Shown: one piece after another, positions 34,451 to 49,502 of the stretch
Layout: each line of letters starts with the position of its first letter
Numbering within the stretch: position 1 is the first letter of the stretch
Assembly: GCA_025769875.1 (NCBI GenBank)
Contig: JAGFNK010000039.1
Span: 124,001 to 188,000, forward strand
From: Russula earlei
Taxonomy: Eukaryota > Basidiomycota > Agaricomycetes > Russulales > Russulaceae
DNA: 64,000 nucleotides
Reading direction: 5' to 3'
Notes under the pieces: generated by a model
Databases searched by the model: none
Told to the model about the DNA's origin: nothing
What the model saw: the letters and a program-made list of their open reading frames with translations, nothing else
Made by a program: the position numbers and the translations under genes

Positions 34451-36181
34451 TCAAGAGTAATAGAATCTTCTCTCAAGAACACCTTCTGTCTCCCGTCCTG
34501 TTGCTGCTGCTTCCTCCTCGTCATCGTCGTCGTCATATATGGTATTCTGGGTGGTCGTCCGCATGCTTCCAAAGGCCGCCTGGTTGCCCGCCAGCGAGAA
34601 CGGGGTCGACTGGACGGCCGTGTTATAAACGCTGGGCGTCTTTGACGTGCCAAAAGCCGCAAAGTCCGTCACGACCTTGCGCGGCGGCGACGATGCGGCG
34701 AAGCCGCTCGAGATGGGCGCTCGCGAATCCGAGGGGCGCGGGGGAAAGGCGGGCGAGTAGCCGTACGAGCCCCGCGCGCCGAGCATGCGAACTTGCATGT
34801 ACTTGTCCGTGAAGCGGGTCCCGTTGATCTACAAAATTGAGTAGTAAAAAATGATAAAGAAGTGGTGGTCAGCCCTGTGTCGTTGGGGCCGTTGAGGAGA
34901 CTCTTCACCTTTCGCAGATGTGGCCGTGCCTCTGCGAGGTTGGACGACCGGGAAAAGACCTCGACGTTGTGCCTCGCCTCCTCCGAGTCTCTGTAAATGC
35001 TCTCGATGACGACCTTCTTCGTGCTCTCGTTTCGTAAGAGCAGCTTCTCGTGGAGTTCGCGCGCGACGTCGTCCACGCTTTCGTTGTTTCCCAAGATCCG
35101 ATGCGCAACGGCCTGGCCTACCTCGCGCACCAGGCGCTCCATGTCGAGATTCTCGAGCACAAGGCCGACGATGGCGTGTGCGAGGAGGTCCGCCGTCGTC
35201 AAGGGGAGCATGATACCAGATGTGATATTGACGAGCGCCTTGAAAAAGTCCGTCGCAAACTGAATGAAGAAAAGTGGAAGAAATGTCAGGTTGTGGAGGC
35301 AAAGGCGCCTCCGGGTGCACGTACCGAATAACTGCTTAGCGCTGGCTCGCATGCGACGAAAAACTGCAGGTGGTCATGTCAGAAGATCGAAAGGAGGGCG
35401 TGTGCCGTCGGGCGGTACGGGGACACATACCAGAGTGATTCCGCGAGCGGCCATCTGCCGAGCAAGAACGAGAGGGTCATTGCCATCGGGAGACCCAGTC
35501 GTCGAAACCTGATTTCCAAATGGAGGATGATGTGTATGCATGTACGCACGCCCCCGCACGAAGAGGCGTCCGAAAGAACAAAAGGAATAAACTCACCATC
35601 CCCGTATTCGCCAACGCCGTGAGGTGGCGCGTCGGCGATGAGCACGATCATCTTGCTCGCAGTGTTCCCTCCAATTCCATCTTCAGCGCCTCCGCGAGGC
35701 CAGCGGTTACCGCCTCGGGACCGTCGCCACCTCCAGAGGCGTACAGGCTCGAGAGGTCGCGGTGTACCTTGTCAATGTCGGACGAGAAGCCAAAGTTGCG
35801 CGTCACGTAGGTGTGGTCCTGCGGCGGGTGATCGCGATAGGCGACGAGGCCGACGCGCAGGTCCTCGCGGGCCTGCAGCTTGCCTGATTGGCAGATGTTG
35901 TCGCAGATGAGCTGGATGTTCTTCGTCGCGGAGGAGATATAGGACCCTTGGCTTCCGGTGCAGTCTTGGACGAAGACGAGATCGCTATGGTAGTATGCGT
36001 GTGCGTGGTGGGTGTCCGACCGAAAGGTGAGCAGAGCGACGGTCACGATCAAGGGATGCACGTACAGCATCTTGCGGTCATGTTCGAGGGTTGGAGGACG
36101 CTGCTGGGCGTCGTACGCCTCTTGGAAGATTGCGAGAGCGTCGGCAGACGTGCCTTGTTCGAGATCCATATCAGAGTCCAT
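34451..36181 (-). CDS. von Willebrand factor A domain protein
   Basis: Exon 1 (36181-36066) starts MDSDMDLEQGTSADALAIFQ and joins exon 2 at 35984 to read KMLDLVFVQDCTGSQGSYI, the vWA fold's first strand and MIDAS loop in the variant form DxTGS. Then come ICQSGKLQAREDLRVGLVAY, RDHPPQDHTYVTRNFGFSS, ASGGGDGPEAVTAGLAEAL, KMIVLIADAPPHGVGEYGD, NDPLVLARQMAARGITL, a FFVACEPALSSYS strand and SGIMLPLTTADLLAHAIVG. The tail encodes FTDKYMQVRMLGARGSYGY and an acidic end. All introns are short GT-AG. Near 35,664 the frame changes by one base between EALKMELEG and TASKMIVLIAD; no intron explains it. Basidiomycetes hold many such single-vWA proteins; some relatives are fused to alpha-kinases, which I do not see here. 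Role unknown. Confidence 0.8.
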
Positions 36182-36428
36182 GATGGAGATGATGATTTGG
36201 ACGATGAAGCTGGATTGATTGAATGCTTTTCAGTTGCGGTTGGTGAGCTTTTTATGAGAAGCGTAACGGTTTCGTATTTTCGACCTCGTTGCATGAGCCA
36301 GAGAGCTGAGAGGCTCCTCAAGGCAATCGCCTAAGTGCACGCCGCGTCGGCCACGCGCCTTTGAATGAGCTCGGCCTGCCTCTGTACCGACCCACTCTTG
36401 CTTGGACATACCCCTACATCAACTCAAC

Positions 36429-39163
<2,735 letters not shown>

Positions 39164-39316
39164 ACTCTCGAGAGAAAAGATATGAGTTGCGGTTGAGTCG
39201 TTCGTTACCCGTCGTGTCGTGCGCGCCTCGAGGCGTAGCGGATGGCCCGGGCCGGTGCATTTAGCACTGAAGATAAATAAAACGAGAGAAACCAGGCGTG
39301 TATCAACACCATATCA
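39164..39316. promoter_or_regulatory. shared divergent promoter
   Basis: 153 bases separate the Gem1 start (-) and the F-box/WD40 start (+). An AT-rich GATAAATAAAAC stretch lies near 39,270. Confidence 0.45.
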
Positions 39317-40859
39317 ATGTCCTTCTTTTCCTTACCACCCGACATCCTCATCCTCGTCATAGGCCATCTCTCCGTCGCAGACCTGCTTTCTTTGACAACT
39401 GTGTGTCATTGTCTTCACGATCTTGTAAGCGCATTCGACCACTCCCTTTCTCTCCTCCCGCTCCCCTCTGTTCACGGCTGTTCTCCAAAAGGTGCATGAC
39501 TTCGGCGGGAAGAACATCCTCCACACTCTCCCTAGGCCGTCCAAGAGCTTAGCAAAGAGCCTCTCGCTCTGGCGTCCGCTGGTACAGGTCAAGTACCACA
39601 CCCTGTCAGACAAGTCCTGGGACAAACAGCGCTTCGTAGCCCGGCCGCTCTCCCGGCCATGGAAGGACAAGCTCCAGCCCCTCCTCGCGATAAATGAGTC
39701 GCGCCTGTTCGTCGCCGCCGGCCACACCCTCTACTCCTACGTATTCACACCCTCAGAGCACGAGGGCGCTACGCCCGGCATTTCCTTTGAAGCGACCTAC
39801 CAGCTCTACAGCCGAAACGCTCCTAGGAATGATATCACCAGCATCGCGTGCGCCCCGGATGGCGGCTCTGATCGCACCCTCTTCATCGGCTTTGAGCTCG
39901 GAGAACTCCAGCGCGTCCGGCTCCCGCCCTGTAAGCCCGGTCAAGCCGATCTTCCCATCGACGACGCCTCAATCAGGTCCCCCCTCCCTCTTTTCGACCA
40001 CAGTGGCGAACTCATCGAGGCGCTCTCGGTGTCCGGCGACAGCCTCCTGTCCATGTCGGCCAACGGCAAGGCCGGCCTCTTTGACTTGTCCTCCTCGTCC
40101 GACTCCCCGATTCCCCCTCCTCCGCATACGATAGACTTGGACACGCGTGCATGGTCGGCGCTCCTCTCCACGTCGGCCTTCTACTCCCTTCGCCGCCTTT
40201 GGCACCTCCTCCGACACACCCCTCACCATCCACGCCATCACGCGCACCTCCATCTCCACGAAGCCGACCGTAACGCTGCTCTCGTCCAAGCTCGAAGGCG
40301 AATCGGACTCAGACTCAGACCTCAAACGTCCCACCGCCGTGTACGGAATCGCCACCGCGCCGCCCGCATCTCCATGGGGCGCTTCTGATCAGATCATCGT
40401 CTCGGGCTGGTTCGACGGCCTCGTACGCGTCCACGACATGCGCGCTTCCTTGCGGACCCACACTCACCTTTGCCGATCCCTGGTCCTTCGAACCCATTTA
40501 CGCCGTCGCCTGCGGCGGCGGCGGAGGTGCCCACATAGCCGCGGGATCCGCGCGGCACTCTGTCGTAGCGTTTTGGGACGTGCGCGCCTGCGACCCGCGG
40601 CTGGAGCGTCCATGCGCCCGGGAACGACATTTCGCCGGTATATTCCATCATTCTCGAGAGCTCCCGCTTGTTTGGTGCCACGCAGAGTCGCCCATTCGTC
40701 TACGATTTCGGGCCCGCGGTAAGTCCGGAGACGTACCCTTCGTTGCCCATCAGTCGAGGGAGCGACGGACTTTCTTACAAGAAGGGACGGGACCACGTTG
40801 GTTTCTACGTCACCAAGTACGACCATCCGGCTGCGACGGTCAATGTGGGAGACCACTGA
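39317..40859 (+). CDS. F-box / WD40-type beta-propeller protein, with apparent frameshifts
   Basis: Exon 1 encodes an F-box start, MSFFSLPPDILILVIGHLSV and ADLLSLTTVCHCLHDL. An intron from GTAAGC to AAAG joins VHDFGGKNILHTLPRPSK. Blade-like segments follow: LLAINESRLFVAAGHTLYSY, NDITSIACAPDGGSDRTLFI, LIEALSVSGDSLLSMSANGK, DQIIVSGWFDGLVRVHDMR and SARHSVVAFWDVRACDPR. The C-terminus reads RPFVYDFGPAVSPETYPSL and ends NVGDH at 40859. F-box proteins link substrates to SCF ubiquitin ligases through Skp1. The reading frame must shift by one base near 40,190, 40,450 and 40,650 with no plausible intron, so the gene is either damaged or the sequence has indel errors. Substrate unknown. Confidence 0.68.
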
Positions 40860-41171
40860 AGTTCAGCAAAGCCTGTATTATTGAAGACGACAGACTTTCC
40901 CGGCTGATCACAGGTACAGATTGGTATGGACGTGGTGGTAATGCATGATGGATGGTGAAGTGAAGTGACGATGCTAATGAAGCGTGACGAATGATAAAGA
41001 TGCAATTAGAGTAGGAAGATGTCGATCTACAATGGTTCCAGGGAAGATGCATGACAAGATAATTCCAGGGTCAGATGAAAAAGGGAAAGAATGAAGGGAG
41101 CATCAAAAGTTGGGCAAGGGGGTAACGATGGGAGGGTAACATGTGGCTCAAAGCGATAATGTTGTCATAAA
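40860..41171. other. convergent intergenic spacer
   Basis: Short 3' flank between the F-box/WD40 gene and the RasGEF gene; nothing recognised. Confidence 0.4.
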
Positions 41172-44100
41172 TCATGATACCTGAACAGGATGAGTAGCAT
41201 GAGAACGGTTTGTCCAGGGAAACAGTTGGCGCACATCCCCCGAAGGAGTAGTATCCGCTGGTTGTCTAGGTTCGACGAGCAAACTGATAAAGGCCCTATC
41301 AACAGTTGCTTTAACGCACAAACAAAGATCTCCGTACCTGCGGCGGTACAGATCCTGAAGATCACCGTGATCCTTCGATTTCTCAAATGCGTCTTTGAGG
41401 TAGTCTTGGATTTCCATAATCTCCTTCAGCATGTACGGGATTTGGAACCGTTGTATGTCTGACAAGATAGATAAGCGCCTCTTGAAAAAAATAAATAAAA
41501 GGGGGCAACGCCACTACCTTGAACAATCCGAGCCATCTTATGATATTTGCTGAAATTAATCAGTTTCTTCTCAGCGGCCAAGGGGGAGACCCTGTGAGAC
41601 GGATTTCCCTCTCGGCAGAACGTGACATCAGTCAGGTACAGCCCTGAATGCAATATCAATATCAACAAATTCGCCAAAGAAAAAAAACGCACCCAAAAAC
41701 GGAAGTGCAGGGGGAACTGTCTCACGCAGACGCGTGCGATACTCATGATAGTTTCGCGCATGATCGGCGAGCTTGCGAACGCTCTCAAGCTGCAACCTCT
41801 GCTTCTGTGATACACCCTATGGAATTAGAAGGGAAAAAAAAAATGTGTCAAGACGATAGGTTAAAAAAAAAAAAAGAACACACCATCCACGTTTGGTGTA
41901 GGCGAGAAATGGTCGACGAGTCGAGCGCGGCAAGAATGGAGCGCGACGTCGCGAAGTTGTGCAACATCATGCAGCGCTAGCCAATGAATGTCAACGCAGA
42001 CGCTCATTACAAGACACCAAGACACCCGCATGCCCGAGACTTACGTCAGCTAGCTTGATGAAAAACTTGACGAGCGCGGTGCGTTTCTTGATATCCACCT
42101 CATTTAGGATGCACTCCGCAACCCAACCGGTAATGACGGTGCTGAGACTGGTAACTGCACGTACATTGACAGGAGGTTTCGCGCCTTCCTGTCCGCCCTC
42201 CAAAATCTCGTCCGGTTGGATCGCACAAAAAAGTTTAGACTCCATGATCGTCAACTGCCGCGCAAGCTCGAGGCAGTCGAAATCGGTAATGGAGACTAAG
42301 ATGAAGCTTCGATTCCGCAAGTGAGTAAAGAGGGCCTTGGTGATGATAGGACGCGGTATTTCGAATGGGGACGGAATAATGCGGGTACCTGTCACCAAAG
42401 GGTTGCGTGCGAGGTCTAGACGGGGAGTCTGAGGGGGAGCTTGTGTGCCTTCACGCTTGCGTGTGAGAATGATCTCGTGGATGCGATGAGATGGCCCCGG
42501 AAACATGAGAGCTAATGCGTCGCGGTTGAAGTCGAGCAGTTGTTGCAAGACGGCGTTATCAATGGCAGGCCGCCAATACAATTCCAGCCACGACTTGACG
42601 AGGTTAGATATGCGTAGTCGCACAGGGATCCCTTTCCGCTGTTGCCAAACATATGTGCGCTCTTCGGAGAGCCCTGGAGGAGGGACTAGGTTGTAACGGT
42701 CGATGACGGCCTGGACCAGTTGAGCAGGCGACGAGAACAGTCTGAAAGTGAGGAAAAATATAGAAGAGAAGGCAGGATCCACAACCGAAGCGTTGTGGGG
42801 CGTCATCTTCTCTACCAATGCCTGAAGGGTAGCCCCGACGAGTTGGCCGTCAGAATTGTATGATACATCTTCCGGTGGATAATCGTGCAATTGTAGCCAT
42901 GCATCAGAGTCCAGCAATGCCTGGTCAGGTACGCTGGCTGGGGGAACTGACGGTAGGTTGCTATGAAGCACCTGCACCGACAAAACGGTTTCTGTCCCTT
43001 GGTTTTCGTCCCACATCGTGTTGGGGTCGATCTTTTGCGTCGTGGAAACTGGGGAGGGAGAGCCAGCTTCGACGGGTGAGCTCTAAGGGATGACTGAACA
43101 ACGGCTTTCTCGCAGATGGTATTGGCTACGTACCAGGAATTCCTGACATTCAGATTCTCCAGACATATTGCCCTCACTTCGTTGTGTAGTGCTTCCATCA
43201 ACGCCACTCTGGGACAGAGTAGCCGCATCGCCTCCTTCTGTGGACATGTCCTGCGCAACTTGGTGTATTCCACTCCAGCTGGCCGGCCTCTGAACCTGGG
43301 GACGGACGGCGAGGTCAGCAGAAGGTGGGCGTTCAGAATACTCGCCAAGGTCCCCTGGCTGTTCGATGATGAAAGGCTGTTCACCCGACGAACGATTCAG
43401 ACACATTCTCACGGCAGCTACGCAGTCTGCCCCCGCCTTGAGCGCGTCGGTGGCGGAACGGATCAACGCCAATTTTTCTTGCTCCTCAGTCATGTCAGGA
43501 GGAAGGCTGCCTGTCAAAAGGCGCACGGACTCCGCGAGGCCGCTGGTCACGTTATACAGGCCATCCTTGGCTAATTTTAGATTTGCAGCCTTGTGAATGG
43601 GGACGGTCGGGTGATGGAGAACGGCCTCCACAACGACCAAGAGCTTGCACACGATTTCTACGATCTCCCGCACAAGCTCGTACATGTGGCCAGTACTTGC
43701 CGCGTGGGAAGATCGCGAGTGAACGTGCGCATGTCCAATGAATGCCGCAATGGTGGACAGGTACTGATTATGCGTGCGTCGTAGGGCTTCCATCAGCTCT
43801 TCATATGTGGAAGGACCGGAGGGAAAAGGTGGGGACACGATACTAATGGCCGAATCCGCAGAAGTGAAAGACGAGGAGGAGGAAATGCTGCTGACAGAAT
43901 GAACATGCTTGTGGTTGTGACGGTTGAGGCGTGACTCTGCAGGAGCGAGGGCACGCAGGTTCTGATGCTGCGAAGAATTTAGAATTGGATGCGCATTTGT
44001 TACCAAGGGGGTTTTACGGCCAAGACGTAAATCGCCCATACTTTTTGCCCTAGCAGCTGTCCGAGGTGTAACAGGGCTGTCAAGGACTCTGGCTCTAGGA

Positions 44101-45316
44101 GGAAGGGAAGCGGCGTTTTTAGTCTGCCGTAACGATGATTGGAGAGTTTGGTCCTCGCCCTCAGTTGTCGAGGTACTAACGAGGGACCCTGTTGACGAAA
44201 AGCCTTCGCGTGCCTGAGATAATGACTCTAGAAGCATCGGAGGATATTCAATAGAGACATGCTTGTCAGGAACATTGACGCCACACCGGACGGCAACTGT
44301 CAGGAAGCGTCGGACTCGTGAGAAAACTTGTCCCGCTAGCCGTACCATTTTTTCCACCTGTATCTCCCGAGTGTGTTGATCAATGCCCTCATCGGACGCT
44401 GCTTTCGCCTGGTTGACGATAGCGGCAAGGTCGGAAAGGACGCGTTTACGTTCCTGAGCAAGCGGAGGAAACTGTTGTAACAGAAGCGCATCACGCGACA
44501 GGCACCCAACCACAGTCAAGACTGAGCGGACGCATGAGATTATGCAGGCCACAGCAGGTTGGAAGTGAGCTATTCGATTGGATAGAACAGCGTTCTGGAG
44601 CAACGACAACGCATGGAGTAATGGAACCATTGGAGTGGGGCAATGATCATCCCGAGGGAAGGAGCCAAGGTGAGATGAATAGACACTGGGGCTGGTTGCG
44701 GGTGGGCTGGGAGAACGGGATGGAGAATGACGCATTCGTTTTCGCTGTGATACAGAGACGTCAGTTCAATTACCAGCCCAAAGACAAGATATATGAACCG
44801 AGCTACACACCGACATGGATCGGGGAATGTGTTCCTCTGTCAAAAGTGCGAGATCGCCGTTGACGTAGTTGCTAGGGAACCAGCCTCGACTTCCATCCAG
44901 TTCACCATCCCACCAGCCGCTGGGGTCACGATTGAGGACTCGGATCACCTGACCTGCGCGGAAAGCGAGACAGGTAGCGTTACGTTGTTCGGGAACGTAG
45001 TCGTGCATAGCAAGGACGTATTCGGGCTGGGGCATCTCAAAGGGACTCAGTTCTGCCGATAGGTGTGTATCGACGGTGGTCTCGGAATATACGGACAAGG
45101 ATTGGGGTAAGAGAAGAGAAGATGTGGATGCGTTGGCCGACGAAGTTACCGCAGTGAGAGCAGAGGCGGTGGGTGAGGACGATGAGGAATCAAGGGGGAT
45201 TTGTTAGGAGAGGGGCGGGCTGAACCACTGGTATGACTGTCGGTTTTGGTATCAGGGAGGTGTGTTTGGGAGAATTGGGCGACAGAAGTGTCGATTTTGA
45301 GAGATGGAGATGTCAT
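41172..45316 (-). CDS. CDC25: SH3-RasGEF guanine exchange factor, Cdc25-like
   Basis: The gene starts near 45316 (MTSPSLKIDTSVAQFSQTHL). A frame break at a five-base G run on + (45,194-45,198) separates this leader from the SH3 domain (YVLAMHDYVPEQRNATCLAF, then GWWDGELDGSRGWFPSNYV). A ~530-residue exon (44735-43083) holds a helical region. RasGEF_N follows (WLQLHDYPPEDVSYNSDGQL; FFLTFRLFSSPAQLVQAVID). The catalytic RasGEF domain reads DFDCLELARQLTIMESKLFC, AVTSLSTVITGWVAECILNE, KRTALVKFFIKLADV, PALPFLGLYLTDVTFCREGN and IQRFQIPYMLKEIMEIQDYL. It ends HPVQVS at 41172. Such proteins load Ras with GTP upstream of cAMP and MAPK signalling. The domain order matches yeast Cdc25 and S. pombe Ste6 relatives. 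Confidence 0.88.
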
Positions 45317-46862
45317 GACCATATGACATAGAGAGATAGAGCAATCGGGCGCGGTCGGATACGTAACTATGGGAGCGAAGGAGGGGGGTAGAGGGGGCCG
45401 CTGGGAGGGAGCGCAGTCAGGGCTGCGCGTTCACTTGGAATCAAACCAAGATGCTGGGAAACGGTGGATCTTATCTGACTGGATGGGGCAACGAACTTGC
45501 TTCAGAAAGTCTCCTAGAAGGAACAAGCCGGGAAGACGAAACGGCGAGAACGGAAGGTATGAGGTTGGAGATGTTGAGATCCGTGGAGCGGCGATGTACA
45601 AAGCAAGAAAAACTGAGCGAGATCGAATTGGAGAGCCAGAAAGAAGGGAGAGTCCCGATGGACAAGGAGCTGATAGTACGCGAGGAGCGAGCCTGAGAGG
45701 AGGGGATTGGGCGGAGGGAAGCTACAGGACTGGGGTAACCGGGACGCTGGGCGATAAGAGACGAAGAAGGATCAGAGTAGAAGAACAAATGGTACAATGG
45801 TACGAAAAGCGGCCGGGGACGAGTGGGAGAGAAGAGAAGAAGAGAGGGAGATGGAGGAGGGGGAGAGGGAGGAGAGAAAGGAAGGCGAGGCGGGGTGTAT
45901 GCCGTTATCTAGACGTGACGTACAGGCACTCCCACTCCTTCGCTGCCCAAATTTAAATTGCACAGCACCACACACAGCGGTGCGTGCGACCGTCACTCAC
46001 GGAATTATCTGCTCCCGGACGAGGGATCGCATGGGGTTAATAATTAATGACGGATCCATTCCGCTTGTGTCTTTCGCTAGCGGTGAGCGGAGACGACGAC
46101 CACAACCAGGGCGCACATGACCAAGCGCTGCCACTACTCCTCTTCCTCTAAAAAATACAATAACACAGTGGTCTTGTCCAGACCCACCGTGGCGCTCTCG
46201 TTCGTCCTGTTGCACATCCCCACAAGATCGAGATTGGTTCATAAATGACTGTTCCATTGCGATCTCCATGTCAGGCGTATAACAAATGCCGTAGCACCCC
46301 CCACTCGAGTAAAATTTAGTTTCAATTCAACCATTCCCCTGTTGCACGCACGCGAGTCCCATCTCGTCATCCCGCCGTCCAAGGGGACTGCGCTGGCGAC
46401 TCTCCCTGGTTCTCACATCGTTCTGTTCAATGACGTTGTGGCCATGTCCGGTCTTGGTTCCAAGTTGCTCGCATTTTCACCTAATTTTCACATCGATTGT
46501 GATCAGTGATCAGCGACAGCAAATAAGCAAGCCCTCCATGTTTCTTCTAATGGAATGGCAAAATAGTTCTCATGGTCCAGTGTTTCATCAGAATTCACGC
46601 GGGAAAGCGAGTTTTGAGCGTGAGCGTGGAAATGAGTACCCGCTGTCTTCTCATAGGCCACTAGCTTACCTACCCCTGTCAGTCTGACATTCCTACAGTA
46701 TAGCCTTACGCGAAGCTTCACAAGTCTCACAGGGGCACCCCACGGACTGTCACGGACAGCGCCTAGTGGCGATTTCCCCACCTCCCCACCTCGTTATATC
46801 AAGCGGCGCTCCGAGCAGGCAATCTTGGTGAACCCCGCAACTCCGGACCACAACCACTACCG
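45317..46862. other. divergent intergenic region with polypurine tract
   Basis: 1.5 kb between the RasGEF start (-) and the nickel transporter start (+). A G/A-rich strand asymmetry runs about 45,370-45,900 and produces a spurious Arg/Glu/Gly-rich + frame. TGATCAGTGATCA, a short repeat of a palindrome, lies near 46,500. A TTATATC box near 46,794 is about 70 bases before the ATG at 46863. Confidence 0.5.
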
Positions 46863-49183
46863 ATGAGCCCAATCGCGCCCCCTGGCGCCGGCACTGGCAC
46901 TGGCACAGAGTCGTCCGATACAGACCGGGAGCGGGACGGTCCCGCCCGTCAACGGACCTTCCGGTTCTGGCGCCGCCGGCGTCTGACGCTCTTTGGACGT
47001 TCGGCGGCGCTTGTTGTGTGCGAGCTCCTCGCCAACGCGGCCTGTTGGACCGCCGCTGGAATTCTGTTTGGCGGGCGTAAAGGCACGCAGCCGATCCTGG
47101 GCCTTGCGCTGCTCGCGTGGGTGTGTGCCGCTCCCCTTTGCGCCGAAAAGCACCGTCAATTTAATTTTTTTTTGTTTGCCCTCGCCCTCGGGAGACGATT
47201 GGACTGAGGCACGGTGAGTTACGACGCAGCTCGAGTGCCGCTGTAGGGATGATTCCCTCTTACGGCCCCATCCCCCCCTCGTAGCACTCGATGCGGATCA
47301 CATCAGGTAATGTATGTACGTTGTATTGGTTCCTGTTTCAAGCTATTCCGATGTTCACAACTGGGTGTATGTTGTAATCGAAGCACGAGTCCGTAGCCCT
47401 TTCCTTCTTGTGTTAAGCCAAAACAGCGCCATCGACAACGCTACCAGAGGACTCATTAGCCTCGGGCAACTACCGGTCACCTGTGGCTTGTTCTTCTCGC
47501 TCGGGCATAGCACCATCGTAATAGTCGTAGTGAGTAGCAATGTTCACAGATATTGCCTCGTCCAGCAGCTCATCTGCGTGAAATCTCCTTCCTGGATAGA
47601 ATGTTGCCATCGCCATCAGCAGCGATGTGGCTGATAAGATTCATGGTGTTGGACAGATCGGTGGGGTAGTCGGTACGCAAACATGTCAACCTTTCTAGAC
47701 TCCGCAACTCGAGGGCCGCCACAGGGTCATCTGTCAGCGCGTTCTTCCTGTTTGTCGTGGGCCTCGCGAATTCCATCATCCTTCATAGGGTCCTGCGGAA
47801 GCGGCGCCAGGTGAGAATGTTCCGGGCGCAGAGGCAGGTTTGTTTGATTTTAATGGGAATTTGTTAGAACAAGAAACGGAGAGAACAGCAGTTGGCCCGA
47901 GGCGAACAGCCGGATGAGCTCCACGACGTGCTCGAGGATGACGGGCAGTACAACAACACGATAATGATGAGGATTCTGGGCCCGCTGGTTCGCTTCGTCG
48001 ACCGTCCTTGGAAGGTACTCTTTTTTTTTCTGCCGCGAATACCCCATACGACACCGACGCCCTGCTTAGATGTATCCAGTCGGTGTGCTGTTTGGCTTCG
48101 GTAAAGAAGATCTGTATGCGAGGAGCTGTTGCCGACTGACCTGTGCAAAGGCTTTGATACGGCGTCGTCCATTGCACTCCTTGCTGCGTCCGCCATCGCA
48201 AAGAAGGGTGCAGACCCGGAGCGTATTCCTCCGGCGGATATCATCATCTTGCCCGTTGGTTCCCTAGTTGTACTTTCTCCCGAAGGGGTCTGGACTGACC
48301 CGCACCCACCGGCATCAGCTGCTGTTCACGGCCGGAATGACCCTGCTTGACTCGATAGACTCCATCCTCATGCTATATTCCTACACAGGGTTCCCTGAAC
48401 GACGCTTTCGCCTTTTCGAGCCCGCAGAGGAAAGCGTCGCGCCTGGACAGGAGAGCAGCTCCCCCTACCGAGAGGCGGCAGCGAAAAGTATGGCCGTCTA
48501 GCTCACGGCGGCAGTGATTCGAATGAACGATTGTCTGCCCACAGGTGCACCGCCCGCTCTGGGCCACCGGCCTGAGCAGGGTGCCAGCGGGCCGTCGTCT
48601 TCTGAGGAGGAGGGGGACAGGGACAAGAAGCAGCCACCAGCGGAGGTCCGAACGGAAGACGCGAGAATCGGGGACGTCCGCAAGAGGGCGCAGAGAGAGC
48701 TCACAGTGAAGCGGAATATGATGTCAGGGCTGAGCGTCTTGCTCACCCTGATGAGCGTCATCGTAGCATTCAGGTACGCGCGTCGTCGTCCTCGTCGTGG
48801 TCTCGTCGATCCGATCCGAATTCGCATTAACAACTGCAGCATATCGTTGATCACAATCATGGGATTGATCGGGGAAAAGTGCGGCAGGTGCCGCGCCGAA
48901 GCGGAAACCGACCGGGGCTTGGCGGGCGGATGGTGGAGATTTTGGGGCGAGGTCTGTGGTGACGGGTTGTTCGAAATCGAAATAAATAATGCTGACAGAG
49001 GCTTTTTTTTTTTTTTTCGTTTGCTGACCGATGAATAATGCATTTTAACAGGCGAACGCCAACTCCGGATACGTTGGCGCTGGCATCGTCGGGACTTTCG
49101 TGTTCGTGGTCGGTGGATGGTACGGTGCTCGGTGGGCGCTCGACGGGAAGCGGAGAAGGAGATGGTGTGCACCTCGAGCTTGA
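46863..49183 (+). CDS. NiCoT-family nickel/cobalt transporter (HoxN/NixA/Nic1-like)
   Basis: At least nine exons. The N-terminus carries LFGRSAALVVCELLANAACW and TQPILGLALLAW. Small exons then build the family signature TIGLRHALDADHI followed by SAIDNATRGLISLGQLPVTC (the RHA-x-DADHI-x-x-IDN nickel motif) and GLFFSLGHSTIVIVV. Further exons give NVAIAISSDVADKIHG, SSVSAFFLFVVGLANSIIL and MYPVGVLFGFG with FDTASSIALLAASAIAKKG. They are followed by LFTAGMTLLDSIDSILMLYS, MSGLSVLLTLMSVIVAF, SISLITIMGLIGEKCGRCR and the last exon ANANSGYVGAGIVGTFVFVV, ending at TGA 49181-49183. This is an eight-helix plasma membrane secondary transporter supplying Ni2+ or Co2+, in fungi chiefly for urease. Each junction I checked keeps frame. 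Metal preference is not deducible. Confidence 0.9.
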
Positions 49184-49502
49184 GGTTTTTTGTTTGTCGT
49201 CGACGTATGTTTTCGGAATAACGTTTGTGTCCGCTATCGGTAAGTAAGGGGTGGGGATTGCAAATGGAGGCTTACCAGCGTTTACGTTAACGTTTTACAA
49301 AGCCCACGTTCGAATCACCACCGCGGGTTTCCCCTGCCCTGAATCCGAAGGTATCGGGAAGGCGGGTGATGACGGAGTGCGGTCAGCCCGATTACCTCGT
49401 CTCAGCGCACGGCATGGCATATAGCACAGCTTCATCGAGTGCGCTTGTCCATCATCCATCACAACCTACCTCTCTCCCTCCTCCACTTGCTCGGATTCAG
49501 AT

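Noticed and set aside
45369..45956. A 195-codon + strand Arg/Glu/Gly-rich frame
   Set aside because: Explained by polypurine strand bias in the intergenic region; no start context or homologous motif.
49260..49340. GTTCGAATCAC, resembling a tRNA T-arm box
   Set aside because: No acceptor stem, D-arm or anticodon arm can be folded around it. I found no credible tRNA or rRNA gene in the window.
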